A stretch of DNA of 64,000 bases, taken from assembly GCF_005298175.1 (NCBI RefSeq), contig NZ_SZYH01000001.1, forward strand, positions 930,001 through 994,000. Direction: 5' to 3'. Source of the DNA: Marinobacter panjinensis (GTDB taxonomy: Bacteria > Pseudomonadota > Gammaproteobacteria > Pseudomonadales > Oleiphilaceae). Position numbers and translations under genes: made by a program. Under the pieces are notes generated by a model, which worked only from the letters and a program-made list of their open reading frames with translations, was not told the DNA's origin and did no database searches. This document shows positions 26,351 through 35,832 of this stretch, one piece after another (within the stretch, counting starts at the first letter, position 1; every line of letters begins with the position of its first letter).

Positions 26351-28794
26351 ACCCCTTGAATTGCTATCATTGCGGCGAGCCTGCGCCCGGTAAACCCGCC
26401 ATTACGCTCGAGCTTGACGGAGAGCTGCGTCACTTTTGCTGCCAGGGCTGCAAAGCCGTTTGCGAGACGATCCGGGCAGAAGGTCTCGATGGTTTCTATC
26501 AATTCCGCACCGAACCGGCTGTCACCCCGAAAGAGCTGACAGATACTGAGCTCAACCGAATACGCGAACTGGACCATCCACTGGTACAGAAATCGTTCGT
26601 CTCACCGGTCAAGTCGGGCCAGGAAGCCACGCTGCTGATCAGCGACATCACTTGCGCTGCTTGCATATGGCTGCTTGAGAACCATATGGCAAAGCAGTCG
26701 GGGGTGATGTCTTTCTCCGTCAATCACAGCACCCAGCGGGCTCGCCTGGTATGGAACCCGGAACAGGCCAGGCTCAGCGACCTGCTGATTGCCATCCACG
26801 AACTGGGTTACCGTGCCCGCCCCTACCAGGCCGATGAGGCCGAACGAGCGCTGAAAGCCGAACACCGGTCCGCCTTGATTCGCCTGGCGGTTGCCGGCAT
26901 CGGGTCCTTCCAGACCATGATGCTGGCCTTCCCACTGTACTTCGAGCTGGTCAGTGAACTGTCTCCGGAATTTGTCAGTTTCTTCCGCTGGTTCAGTCTT
27001 CTGGTGGCCACCCCCGTGGTGCTTTACAGTGCCCGCCCCTTCTTTACCAACGCGGTAAGGGATCTTCGCAGCCGCCACCTGACCATGGATGTGCCGGTGG
27101 CCACCGCCATCGGCCTGGCCTATGTTGCCAGCATCTGGGTTACCGTGTTCGGTGGCGAGGAGGTCTATTTCGAATCCGTGTGCATGTTCACCTTTTTTCT
27201 CCAGCTTGGCCGGTATATCGAGATGCAGGCACGTTACCGGGCAGGATTGACCGGCAACGCACTCGCCGGGTTCCAGCCCATGGTGGCCAGCCGTGTCAGG
27301 GGGAATGACAGCGAGATTGTCTCAAGCCATGACCTGGCTACGGGTGACCTTATCAGGGTCCGTCCCGGGGAAACCCTGCCGGCCGATGGCGTGATTGTCA
27401 GTGGCCATTCCACCCTGAACGAAGCCGCCCTGACCGGGGAATACCTGCCGGAAACCCGGAACCCCGGCGATGAGGTACATGCGGGCAGTGTGAATGGCGA
27501 AAATCCGCTGGAGGTGGAAGTCCGCCGTGCCGGTGCCCAGACCCGGCTGTCGGGCATCCTTCGCATTCTTGACCGGGTTCAGGCGGAGAAACCGCCCGTG
27601 GCCTTGATGGCTGACCGCATTGCCGGTGTGTTCGTCAGTCGCGTACTGGTTCTGGCACCGGTGATCTGGATTGGCTGGTGGCTTGCCGGTGCGGACAATG
27701 CCTTTGATATCACCCTGTCAGTGCTGGTGGTTACCTGCCCCTGCGCCCTTTCCCTGGCGACACCGACGGCCATTACCTCGGCAACCATGCGCCTGCGCAA
27801 ACTTGGCCTGCTACCCACCCGCGGCCATACCCTCGAATCGCTGAACACCATCGATACCGTGATTTTCGACAAAACCGGCACGCTCACCCGCGGCGAACTC
27901 AGTCTTGTAGACACCCGCGTGTTCGGCTCCCTCAGCCAGGAACAATGTCTTGAAACGGCTGCGAGCCTTGAGAAGCATTCGGAACACCCTATTGCCAGGG
28001 TTTTCCACCATCTCCATGGCAACTCCGCCAGGAACGTGCAAAACCATCTCGGGGGAGGCCTCTGTGGCGAACTGGCCGGACAATGCTTTTACATCGGCCA
28101 CCGGGATTTCGTTGAGGCCAGTATCGGTCAGCCGCCACCCGCAAGCGACGATCAACAGGGCATGGAAATCTGGCTGGCAAGCGACAGCCAATGGTTGGCC
28201 CGATTCACCCTGGATGACGAACCCCGGCCAGAGGCAAGAGAAGCGGTGCAGATGTTGCAACTGGCCGGCCTGCGAACGATTCTGCTCAGCGGGGACCGTT
28301 CTGGCCACGTAGCTCAGATTGCAAAAATGTTAGGCATCGATGAAGCCATTGGCCAGGCGTCCCCCGAGGACAAACTTCAGGTGCTGGAAGCGCTACGGGA
28401 TCAAGGCCGGCACATCATGATGGTGGGCGACGGCCTCAACGATCTGCCTTCAATGGCCGGCGCAGGCGTTTCAGTGGCCATGGGCAGCGCCGCTGACCTG
28501 ACGCAGCTCAAAGCGGACGCCGTTCTGCTCAACGGCCAGTTGACCCAGCTGCCCGAAGCGCTCAAAACAGCCCGGCGTACCCGTCGTATCATTCGCCAGA
28601 ACATGGCCTGGGCACTTGGCTACAACCTGTGTGCCCTCCCCCTGGCGGCGGCCGGACTGGTCCCCCCCTGGCTGGCCGCAATCGGCATGTCCCTCAGTTC
28701 GCTGATCGTGGTACTCAATGCCATGAGGCTGGGAAGAGCACCCGAAAGGGCTGAATCGCCCACGCCGGCGGTTGGCGCCGAGGCGACGTCCTGA
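26347..28794 (+). CDS. ccoI: Copper-exporting P1B-type ATPase CcoI (FixI)
   Basis: 815 residues, GTG start inside the ccoH stop. N-terminal metal sites: CYHCG (residues 6-10) plus a second Cys cluster, then an HMA-like domain with TCAACIWLLE. Eight membrane helices include the CPC motif (TCPCALSLATP). P-type ATPase motifs: TGE (ALTGEYLPE), DKTGTLT phosphorylation site, HP locus (SEHPIARV) and GDGLNDLPSM. CcoI moves copper to the periplasmic side for CuB insertion in cbb3 oxidase rather than for copper resistance. Confidence 0.95.
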   Translation: MNPLNCYHCGEPAPGKPAITLELDGELRHFCCQGCKAVCETIRAEGLDGFYQFRTEPAVTPKELTDTELNRIRELDHPLVQKSFVSPVKSGQEATLLISDITCAACIWLLENHMAKQSGVMSFSVNHSTQRARLVWNPEQARLSDLLIAIHELGYRARPYQADEAERALKAEHRSALIRLAVAGIGSFQTMMLAFPLYFELVSELSPEFVSFFRWFSLLVATPVVLYSARPFFTNAVRDLRSRHLTMDVPVATAIGLAYVASIWVTVFGGEEVYFESVCMFTFFLQLGRYIEMQARYRAGLTGNALAGFQPMVASRVRGNDSEIVSSHDLATGDLIRVRPGETLPADGVIVSGHSTLNEAALTGEYLPETRNPGDEVHAGSVNGENPLEVEVRRAGAQTRLSGILRILDRVQAEKPPVALMADRIAGVFVSRVLVLAPVIWIGWWLAGADNAFDITLSVLVVTCPCALSLATPTAITSATMRLRKLGLLPTRGHTLESLNTIDTVIFDKTGTLTRGELSLVDTRVFGSLSQEQCLETAASLEKHSEHPIARVFHHLHGNSARNVQNHLGGGLCGELAGQCFYIGHRDFVEASIGQPPPASDDQQGMEIWLASDSQWLARFTLDDEPRPEAREAVQMLQLAGLRTILLSGDRSGHVAQIAKMLGIDEAIGQASPEDKLQVLEALRDQGRHIMMVGDGLNDLPSMAGAGVSVAMGSAADLTQLKADAVLLNGQLTQLPEALKTARRTRRIIRQNMAWALGYNLCALPLAAAGLVPPWLAAIGMSLSSLIVVLNAMRLGRAPERAESPTPAVGAEATS

Positions 28795-28836
28795 TACCGT
28801 GAACGAGAAATCCCCCACAATGCTTGAGGTAGCGCC

Positions 28837-29040
28837 GTGAAAATCGTAATGATCCTGGTTCCGGTCATGCTGGTACTCGTAGCCCTTGGCATTGTTCTGT
28901 TTTCCTGGGCCGTAAAGAACGGCCAGTATGATGATCTGGACGGGCCGGCGCATCGCATCCTCTATGATGACGACAAGGACAAGATTCCGGACGACGCAAA
29001 GCAGCCCGGGAAGGAATCCGGAGAAGACCAGACCTCCTGA
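28837..29040 (+). CDS. ccoS: cbb3 oxidase maturation protein CcoS
   Basis: 67 residues, GTG start with GAGGT at 6-base spacing. One membrane helix (about 4-26), then the family motif WAVKNGQYDDLDGPAHRIL and an acidic tail. CcoS is required for cofactor insertion into cbb3 oxidase. The stop TGA shares one base with the next ATG. Confidence 0.94.
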   Translation: MKIVMILVPVMLVLVALGIVLFSWAVKNGQYDDLDGPAHRILYDDDKDKIPDDAKQPGKESGEDQTS

Positions 29041-29726
29041 TGGGTGAAGAACTTTACCTGAGTTATTCCAGTGCCTTCCTGATCGGACTGCTGGGCAGCA
29101 CCCATTGCCTGAGTATGTGTGGCGGAATCAGCGCTTCTCTCTCCATGGCCCTGCCCGTCGGCAAGGGGTTCCGCCTTCGCCAGACCTTCCTGCTGTTGGC
29201 CTTCAACGGTGGCCGTATTGGCAGCTATACACTGATTGCGGCGCTGATTGCCCTGCTCAGCACCAGTGCGGCTGGCAACTGGACGCAATTGGGGCCGGTT
29301 CTGCGAACTCTGGCGGGCATACTGCTTATTCTGATGGGGCTTTCCATGGGGCAGTGGTGGCAGGGCATCCGCTATGTGGAACGCGTCGGCGCGCCGATCT
29401 GGAAACGCCTCTCTCCACTTACCAAACATGTGCTGCCGGTACACCACGTTCGGCAGGCGTTGGCGCTGGGAGCGCTCTGGGGCTGGTTACCGTGCGGCCT
29501 AGTCTACAGTACGCTGGGGTGGGCAGCCTTGCAGCCAACCGTGGGCAGTGCCGCTGCCACCATGATGTTTTTTGGCCTGGGCACCCTGCCCTCCATGCTG
29601 GCAACCGGGTACGCCGCCACCTGGATTCGCAAACTTCGGGAACAGAGGCATTTCCGGCAGTTTGCCGGGTTGCTGCTGATTGGCTTCGGGGTCTGGACGC
29701 TGCCGATCACCGCGATGATGCATTAG
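29040..29726 (+). CDS. TauE/SafE (DsbD-like) family membrane protein of the cco cluster
   Basis: 228 residues, about six membrane helices. The first helix carries LGSTHCLSMCGGI, with a His/Cys pair in the membrane that recurs in this family and could bind metal. A second conserved stretch is GWLPCGLVYSTL. The gene overlaps ccoS by one base and is surely cotranscribed. Pseudomonas carries a homologue next to ccoS as well (PA1548, as I recall). The position suggests a part in copper or heme handling for the oxidase, which is inference. Sulfite export, the name attached to the Pfam family, is not supported by context. Confidence 0.85.
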   Translation: MGEELYLSYSSAFLIGLLGSTHCLSMCGGISASLSMALPVGKGFRLRQTFLLLAFNGGRIGSYTLIAALIALLSTSAAGNWTQLGPVLRTLAGILLILMGLSMGQWWQGIRYVERVGAPIWKRLSPLTKHVLPVHHVRQALALGALWGWLPCGLVYSTLGWAALQPTVGSAAATMMFFGLGTLPSMLATGYAATWIRKLREQRHFRQFAGLLLIGFGVWTLPITAMMH

Positions 29727-30638
29727 TCAGATATTGAGTACGTCCAGACGCCCGAAATCCGGGGCTTCCGGCTCAACGGTCCCGACCGCCTGACCGCCGT
29801 GCGGGCGCCGGGAACCCTCACGAAAATCGTAAAGAGCGGTATCAGCAAGGTGGGATGGCTCCACATTGCAGATGGCGCGGAACATGGCCTCCAGCCGTCC
29901 CGGGTGCTGCTTGTCCCAGGTCTGGAACATATCCTTGATCACCTGTCGTTGCAGGTTTTCCTGAGAGCCACAGAGGTTGCACGGAATGATCGGGAACTCT
30001 CGCAATCTGGCATAGCGGGCTATGTCTTTCTCACGGCTGTACGCCAGTGGCCGGATAACCGTATTGCGGCCGTCATCACTGTGTAGCACCGGCGGCATGG
30101 ACTTGAGCTTGCCACCGTAGAACATATTCAGGAACAGGGTTTCCAGCAGATCATCCCGGTGATGCCCCAGCGCAATCTTTGTAACACCGTGTTCTTCCGC
30201 AAAATTATAAAGAATTCCGCGACGTAGACGGGAACAAAGTCCGCAGGTGGTCTTCCCTTCCGGCACTTTTTCCTTAACAATACTGTAAGTGTCCTTCTCG
30301 ATAATGTGATACTCGATACCGAGTGCCGACAGATACTCCGGGAGCACTTCCTCCGGGAACCCCGGTTGTTTCTGGTCCAGGTTCACGGCGATCAGTTCAA
30401 AGCGCACCGGCGCGCTTTTCTGCAGGTTCAGCAGAATATCGAGCATGGCGTAAGAGTCCTTGCCGCCCGACAGGCAGCACATGACTTTATCGCCGGCTTC
30501 AATCATCGAGAAATCAGCAATTGCCTGCCCCATTTCGCGGCGCAGGCGCTTCTGCAGCTTATTGAATTCCAGTTTCTGCCTGCGCTCTGCTTCAGAGGTC
30601 AGGGCAGCTTCAGAGTTGGCAGTGATTGCTTCGGACAT
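29727..30638 (-). CDS. ttcA: tRNA 2-thiocytidine synthetase TtcA
   Basis: 303 residues. The PP-loop [10 protein letters not shown] binds ATP. The paired cysteine motifs [12 protein letters not shown] and CNLCGSQ bind an oxygen-sensitive Fe-S cluster. TtcA makes 2-thiocytidine at position 32 of certain tRNAs. The end abuts the TauE-like gene convergently with no gap. No strong ribosome site precedes the ATG. Its sulfur source would be IscS. Confidence 0.95.
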   Translation of the reverse strand: MSEAITANSEAALTSEAERRQKLEFNKLQKRLRREMGQAIADFSMIEAGDKVMCCLSGGKDSYAMLDILLNLQKSAPVRFELIAVNLDQKQPGFPEEVLPEYLSALGIEYHIIEKDTYSIVKEKVPEGKTTCGLCSRLRRGILYNFAEEHGVTKIALGHHRDDLLETLFLNMFYGGKLKSMPPVLHSDDGRNTVIRPLAYSREKDIARYARLREFPIIPCNLCGSQENLQRQVIKDMFQTWDKQHPGRLEAMFRAICNVEPSHLADTALYDFREGSRRPHGGQAVGTVEPEAPDFGRLDVLNI

Positions 30639-30712
30639 AGATAAACGTCGTTCATAGGGTCAGTGAGCGTCGGATTATACGCGTGCAAATGTTCCAGGGA
30701 CAGGATACAGAC

Positions 30713-31387
30713 ATGGATATGTCAGAGACAAAAAAGGAAACCCCCGGCAAGCGGGAATTCAACCGTATTCGTAACCGCAAGGCCATACTGGGTGCGGCCC
30801 GAGAGTGTTTCCGGGAGCGTGGCTACGACAATTCCACCATCCGCGATATCGTACGCCGTACCGGTCTGGCTGCCGGAACCTTCTACAATTATTTTTCCAG
30901 CAAGCAGGACATCTTCGCGGCCCTGTTGACGGATTTTCTTGCCCGGCTCAATCATAATCTTACCGAAAACAGGCAGGCTGCCGGGTCGGCAGATGAATTC
31001 ATTTACTCTGCCTATTTTGCACTGTTCAAAGCCACCGCCAGCGACCCCCTGGTGTATGAGCTCGCCCACCACAACGACCGTGCGATTCGGGAACTGTTCG
31101 GCTCAGACATTCTCGGGCTCACGATGGTTTCACTTGAAGAAGACGTAAAAGGCGCAGTCGAGCAGGGCCTGCTGCCGGACCTTGACCAGGAATACCTGTG
31201 CGCAGCCTTTTTCGGCGTCGGCTACGAGCTCAGCCTGCGCCTTGCCCATCGTGCCCACAGCAATCCCGACGAGGCTGAGGCCGAAGCCAGAAAGGCCACC
31301 CTGTTTGCCACCAACCTGTTTCTCAACGGGTTGCGGCTTGACCCCCTCTTCCGTAACGGCGCTCCGTCACCTACCATAACGGAATGA
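30713..31387 (+). CDS. TetR-family transcriptional regulator
   Basis: 224 residues from the ATG preceded by AGGA at 7-base spacing. In-frame starts at 30683 (GTG), 30689 and 30719 are alternatives. The HTH is clear: ILGAARECFRERGYDNSTIRDIVRRTGLAAGTFYNYFSSK. The C-terminal ligand domain is unspecific, though the FYNYFSSKQDIFAALL style resembles fatty-acid-related TetR proteins. It is translationally coupled to the following J-domain gene (ATGA overlap). Target unknown. Confidence 0.88.
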   Translation: MDMSETKKETPGKREFNRIRNRKAILGAARECFRERGYDNSTIRDIVRRTGLAAGTFYNYFSSKQDIFAALLTDFLARLNHNLTENRQAAGSADEFIYSAYFALFKATASDPLVYELAHHNDRAIRELFGSDILGLTMVSLEEDVKGAVEQGLLPDLDQEYLCAAFFGVGYELSLRLAHRAHSNPDEAEAEARKATLFATNLFLNGLRLDPLFRNGAPSPTITE

Positions 31388-32046
31388 ATCAACCTGATAC
31401 GGCAGCACATACCACCCAAACGCCCCGTTCCGACCCACAGAACGACAAACTGAATTTCCAGATTCAGCATCTGTTGGTTGCGACCGAACGCATACTCCGG
31501 CAGAACCCTGCCGGAATGAATGAGCTAGGGCTCATCAAGACACTGCAGAGAGCGCCCTGGGAGTTAATTGGCAGCGTAAATTTCGCGGAGCCGGATAAAC
31601 TCTATCCGGTGCATTTTTTGCTGTTCCACGTGCTTTACCGTCTCCGTGACCAGCTTGCCCCTGGCGGGGAGACGCTGAGCATTTCGCCCCTGGCCATCCA
31701 GCTCCGGCCCAGCACCATTGTGGCCGGTACGGGGATGCCCGACCAGGCGGACGAGCTGAGACACTTCTACCTGGACCTGTCCAAATACGAGATGCCCGAA
31801 GAATCCATAAACCGGATGATGGACGACTTCTGGGCCGGACGCAGCGGGTATCGGCCGGAACTTACAGAAACCCGGGAAGCCGCTGCCACCCTTGGCTTTG
31901 ATAGCATTCCGACAGGCTTTGAAGAGGTGAAACAAAGGTTTCGCAGGGCGGTGATGCATGCCCATCCGGACCGTGGCGGTGAAACCGAAGCCATTCAACA
32001 CCTCAACCAGGCTTTTTCTGTGTTGAAGGCCCATTTCAGGACCTGA
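31384..32046 (+). CDS. DnaJ-related protein with C-terminal J domain
   Basis: 220 residues. The N-terminal about 130 residues (FQIQHLLVATERILRQNPAG, PVHFLLFHVLYRLRDQL, FYLDLSKYEMPEESI) match the DNAJ-related N-terminal domain known in gammaproteobacteria. The last about 60 residues form a J domain with the HPD motif in MHAHPDRGGE. It would stimulate an Hsp70; the client is unknown. The start codon overlaps the stop of the TetR gene, so the two products are made together. Confidence 0.88.
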   Translation: MNQPDTAAHTTQTPRSDPQNDKLNFQIQHLLVATERILRQNPAGMNELGLIKTLQRAPWELIGSVNFAEPDKLYPVHFLLFHVLYRLRDQLAPGGETLSISPLAIQLRPSTIVAGTGMPDQADELRHFYLDLSKYEMPEESINRMMDDFWAGRSGYRPELTETREAAATLGFDSIPTGFEEVKQRFRRAVMHAHPDRGGETEAIQHLNQAFSVLKAHFRT

Positions 32047-32081
32047 CGTTTGCGACTACCTGGATCACAGAGGACGACACA

Positions 32082-33113
32082 ATGATAAAACAAATGATGA
32101 CCCGATCACTTCTGATGGCATCGCTTGCCGGCTTTGCCCTGAGCGCGAAAGCCGATCTCGTGGTGCTCCAGTATCATCATGTCAGTGATTCCACACCGCC
32201 ATCCACCAGCACCTCAGTCTCTCTGTTCGAGGGCCAGATGGACATGATCGATGAGCTGGGAATCGAGGTTGTGCCCCTGGAGTCCGGAACCCGCGCGGCT
32301 CTAAACGGCAAGCTGCATGATCGCAAACAGCTTGCCATCACCTTTGATGATGCCTACGAATCCGTCTATTCCAGCGCTATACCGGAGCTCGATAAGCGGG
32401 GTTACCCTTACACGATATTTGTGAATACCAATGCCATAGGCAGTCATGGTTACATGACCTGGGATCAACTTGCGGAGGTGCGTGACAAAGACAGCGTGAC
32501 CATCGCCAACCACAGCGAAGACCACGGCCACCTGGCGAGGCGCCCGGATGAAAGCAAGGCCGCCTGGGCGCAGCGCGTGGAAAGCAGCCTGGACACCGCG
32601 CAGGAAACCCTCGCAGACAGGCTTGGCATTGACGTTCCGATGTTCGCCTACCCCTACGGAGAATTTGACGAAGCCCTTGAGGGCAAGATCACGGAGCGTG
32701 GATGGCTTGGCTACGGCCAGCAGTCCGGTGCCATCGGCGCCACATCCGGCGCCACCCGCCTGCCCCGGTTTCCTATGGCCAATGCCTACGGGCAGCTCAA
32801 CAGCCTTGAGAACAAACTTCGTAGCAAGGCGCTACCGGTCGATGCCAACGAACTTCCTGATGGCGTTATCGAAGAGAACCCACCAACACTGTCGTTCACC
32901 GTCCCGGAATCCATAAGCACAGGCCGGCTGACCTGCTTTGCGTCTGGACAAGGGCGTGTGGATTTTGAGGTTTCCGGGGACCAGGTCATGCTTAAGGCCC
33001 CTGACAGTTTCAACAGTCGCCGTTTCCGCTACAACTGCACCCATCCGGCGCCGGATGGCAGCTTTTACTGGCTGTCGCAGCAATGGCTGGATCTGAGTAA
33101 GCCCGAAGACTAG
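32082..33113 (+). CDS. Exported polysaccharide deacetylase-family protein
   Basis: 343 residues with a signal peptide (about 1-24, cleavage near AKA-D). NodB-homology domain: the catalytic Asp pair in LAITFDDAYES and the metal His pair in NHSEDHGH, with the later motif FAYPYGEFDE. The C-terminal about 90 residues are beta-rich and contain two Cys that could form a disulfide. This is the type of enzyme that removes acetyl groups from poly-N-acetylglucosamine or chitin-like polymers, but the substrate is not visible. GAGG precedes the ATG. Confidence 0.88.
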   Translation: MIKQMMTRSLLMASLAGFALSAKADLVVLQYHHVSDSTPPSTSTSVSLFEGQMDMIDELGIEVVPLESGTRAALNGKLHDRKQLAITFDDAYESVYSSAIPELDKRGYPYTIFVNTNAIGSHGYMTWDQLAEVRDKDSVTIANHSEDHGHLARRPDESKAAWAQRVESSLDTAQETLADRLGIDVPMFAYPYGEFDEALEGKITERGWLGYGQQSGAIGATSGATRLPRFPMANAYGQLNSLENKLRSKALPVDANELPDGVIEENPPTLSFTVPESISTGRLTCFASGQGRVDFEVSGDQVMLKAPDSFNSRRFRYNCTHPAPDGSFYWLSQQWLDLSKPED

Positions 33114-33121
33114 TCTCCCGC

Positions 33122-34135
33122 CTACTCGCCTTCCCTTGAAAGGCCCAGCTCGCCGGTACGGGTGTGAGGAATCGCCTCAGGCCCGTATTTTCCCTCGAAA
33201 ACGGTTTGCCCCGCCAGATCGTCGTCGCGCGTGAAGATAACCATCCAGCGCTCGCCCCGGGCGGGAAATACCGGTATATAGGCTTGGAGATAGCCGAGAC
33301 TGTGCCAGGATTCCGGCACATACTCCACAACCAGATCGGTTACGATACGGGATGGTTCAAAGGACGCATCCAGAAAGGCAACGGAGGGAACAAAAACCCC
33401 GTCGTTGGCAAACGACCTGAGGTGAAGAATAAAATCGTTGTGCGTTTCCTCTGATGGTAATCTTACCAGACGATACGGGCTGTCACCGGTACTGAACGAG
33501 TGCACGGGCGCTGTTTCGTCCATATCAATGCCAAACTCCCTTCCCTGCTGCCACTCCTCCGTCTCTGTCTTGTCCAGGTTGCGGCAACACTCACGGGACC
33601 ATTGCGCAAAGAAGGATTCAGTGTCCGGCTCCATGGCCAGCACCGCCATGGCTTCGGGATCAGCGCCCTCTGGCAGGCCGGTGCCCCCGGATTCCTCTCC
33701 TGGCTGGTGTATGCTCGCCTGGGTCAGCTGAACCGGCGGTTTGATACGCCCCTTTTCGACGGCGGATCGGGTATCCGGCTGGTAGTAGCTGACACGGAAG
33801 TTACCTTCGGCATCCCGCCAGGTGAAATAGGGCTGGGGTTCGCCCGGGCGGATATAACCGTCTTTTTCCAGCTGATTGCCGTCAGGGTAGTTCTCCAGGT
33901 TGAATTCATCGTCGACCTCTTCTGACGCTGAATCCTCGCGGGTATTGCCTTGCCCTTCACCTTCCTCGTCGCCATCGACGGCAGCTTTCGGTATCGGCGT
34001 ATGCCGTACCCGGCCCTGCTCATCGACCCAGGTAAAATAACCCTCGCGGCCTGCTGACGAGTCAGGACCAGAGGACTGGCATCCTGCCATGGCGACGACC
34101 AGACAGGTAACAACCAACAAATGGCATTTACGCAT
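33122..34135 (-). CDS. MalM-like lipoprotein with DUF4124-like repeats
   Basis: 337 residues from the ATG of MRKCHLLV (an in-frame GTG lies 12 bases upstream). Signal peptide with lipobox VAMAGC, lipidated Cys at 19. Two short repeats of the type YFTW(V/R)D(E/A)(Q/E)G(R/N) at about 31 and 102 resemble DUF4124 and flank an acidic linker (DGDEEGEGQ). The C-terminal about 190 residues resemble MalM of the E. coli maltose regulon (FFAQWSRECC, VFVPSVAFLDASFEPSR). Last gene of the four-gene operon with the FadL-like channel. The role of MalM is unknown even in E. coli. Confidence 0.78.
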   Translation of the reverse strand: MRKCHLLVVTCLVVAMAGCQSSGPDSSAGREGYFTWVDEQGRVRHTPIPKAAVDGDEEGEGQGNTREDSASEEVDDEFNLENYPDGNQLEKDGYIRPGEPQPYFTWRDAEGNFRVSYYQPDTRSAVEKGRIKPPVQLTQASIHQPGEESGGTGLPEGADPEAMAVLAMEPDTESFFAQWSRECCRNLDKTETEEWQQGREFGIDMDETAPVHSFSTGDSPYRLVRLPSEETHNDFILHLRSFANDGVFVPSVAFLDASFEPSRIVTDLVVEYVPESWHSLGYLQAYIPVFPARGERWMVIFTRDDDLAGQTVFEGKYGPEAIPHTRTGELGLSREGE

Positions 34136-34169
34136 GGGGCTGATCACCCTGTTTGCTGAGGTTTTCGCC

Positions 34170-35795
34170 TCAGAATTTGGTGCGGAAGCTGAGGCCCGCC
34201 ATCACTACCCTAAGCGAGGTTTTTACATCCAGACCCGCGTACGGGTTATAGATGATATTGGTTATATTGTCACAGTTAAGGTTACAACTGCCATTGGCCG
34301 GAATGGTTTCAATGGACTGCAGGTAGCTCAGGTTCATGTCGATCTCAGTGTCCTTGTCCCAACGATAGCCCATCCCGACACTGTATAAATTAGCCCCCCC
34401 GAAGGGCGCCAGAATCTGCCGCTGATCGTCTGGAATAACTGAGTCGCGAATTTCCACACCCGCACGGAGATCCAGACGGGATGAGGCGTGAAATTCCAGA
34501 CCAAAACCCCAGTTCCACTGGTCGGTAAAACCGAGCGGTAACCGCAAAGTGTTTGGCGTGGCATTATCCGGCGACAGAATTCTCGCCGCATTGAGGAATT
34601 CCAGGTTGCGGTCAAACCGAAACACGAATGCATCCCACTGTTTGTAATCGGTCCAGCCCACATCCACGTTGACGGTCAGCTTGGGATGCACATCCACACT
34701 GATACCGGTCTGGAAGTGCTGGGGATAGGTCAAGTCCAGCGAAACGTTGCCCGCTTCTCTTGGTGCACCCGAAGGCAAGCTCAGGATCGCCGATGTGATA
34801 GCACCGAGTACCGAGCCATTGACGCTCTGCCAGAAGCCGGACCAGTCGTCGGTATACTCGATCTCGAAGGTACCTTTGAGATTCATGTCCGCTTCGGAGG
34901 TATAGCTTGCGCCCCAGGTAAACCAGTCATTAGGTTCCCACATCACGCCCAAGGCATACGTTGGCGACAGGGTTTCCTGGACATTGATACTGAGCGCGCC
35001 GATATCATCCCAGGGGCCGACATTGCCACCACATAAGGCAAGCCAGGGCTGGAGAGGCTCATCGCCACTTTCACAGTTAAAGGCATCCTGCAGTACCTCG
35101 GCCACCCCCAGAAGCATGTTGGGTGCCCGCATGTACTGGTCTACGGCCATGCCCATGTGTGACAGATGAATACCCGCACCCACTGACCACTCTTCATTTA
35201 TCTTGTAGCCAACGGACGGCGACAGGTACGTCGTTCGTTGAAGCGTCTGTGCCTGAGGCATATATCGACCGGGATCTTCTTTATCACGGTAATAGCCGGC
35301 CGCAAAAGGCATATAAAATGCGTTAGCAAAGGTCAGTTTTGAACCCGGAGGATTGATACTGATCCCCCCGGAGGGCACAAGCGCCGGGCCCGGGGGAGCG
35401 CGTAGAAGTCCGAAGCCGGGAATGTAGAGCGCCAGGGTATTGGAATGGCTGTGACTGTTGGCAACAGGGTCCCGTTGCTCACCTGTCAGCGGATCTGTCT
35501 CGAGGCCATCGATGCCAAATATTTCATAGCCCTCAGGAGCGTGAAAGTCAGCATCGACATCCAGGTAAACACTCATCAGATTTACTTCTAGCTGGCGACC
35601 TTCCAGCCTGGTCAATCCCGCAGGGTTGTAATGGATCGCCATCATTCCGGGTGGATCCGCAGTCACCGCATTCCCCAATGCCAGGGCCTTGGGGTGGATG
35701 GTCAGGTTCTGTGCCAGCTGAGCCTCGACACCACAGGTCACCGAGGCTGCTATGATGGCACCGGCAATCCGTTTCTTGTGGCTGGTTATACCCAT
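34170..35795 (-). CDS. FadL/OmpP1/TodX-family outer membrane channel
   Basis: 541 residues. Signal peptide about 1-25 (TCGVEA). The mature N-terminus has the FadL hallmark HPKALALGNAVTADPPGMMAIHYNPAGL, where the NPAG motif belongs to the plug, then many amphipathic beta strands and a C-terminal aromatic residue (SFRTKF), as needed for outer membrane assembly. FadL channels take up hydrophobic molecules such as fatty acids or hydrocarbons by lateral diffusion. GGAAG precedes the ATG. Third gene of the operon; its neighbours give no clear substrate. Confidence 0.9.
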   Translation of the reverse strand: MGITSHKKRIAGAIIAASVTCGVEAQLAQNLTIHPKALALGNAVTADPPGMMAIHYNPAGLTRLEGRQLEVNLMSVYLDVDADFHAPEGYEIFGIDGLETDPLTGEQRDPVANSHSHSNTLALYIPGFGLLRAPPGPALVPSGGISINPPGSKLTFANAFYMPFAAGYYRDKEDPGRYMPQAQTLQRTTYLSPSVGYKINEEWSVGAGIHLSHMGMAVDQYMRAPNMLLGVAEVLQDAFNCESGDEPLQPWLALCGGNVGPWDDIGALSINVQETLSPTYALGVMWEPNDWFTWGASYTSEADMNLKGTFEIEYTDDWSGFWQSVNGSVLGAITSAILSLPSGAPREAGNVSLDLTYPQHFQTGISVDVHPKLTVNVDVGWTDYKQWDAFVFRFDRNLEFLNAARILSPDNATPNTLRLPLGFTDQWNWGFGLEFHASSRLDLRAGVEIRDSVIPDDQRQILAPFGGANLYSVGMGYRWDKDTEIDMNLSYLQSIETIPANGSCNLNCDNITNIIYNPYAGLDVKTSLRVVMAGLSFRTKF

Positions 35796-35832
35796 GAAAT
35801 CTTCCCTTCCCGTAAAACGTCAGAGGCTGGAT

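Noticed and set aside
29040..29726. Sulfite exporter function for the TauE/SafE-like gene
   Set aside because: The family name is generic; the operon context is cbb3 oxidase assembly and no sulfur oxidation genes are near.
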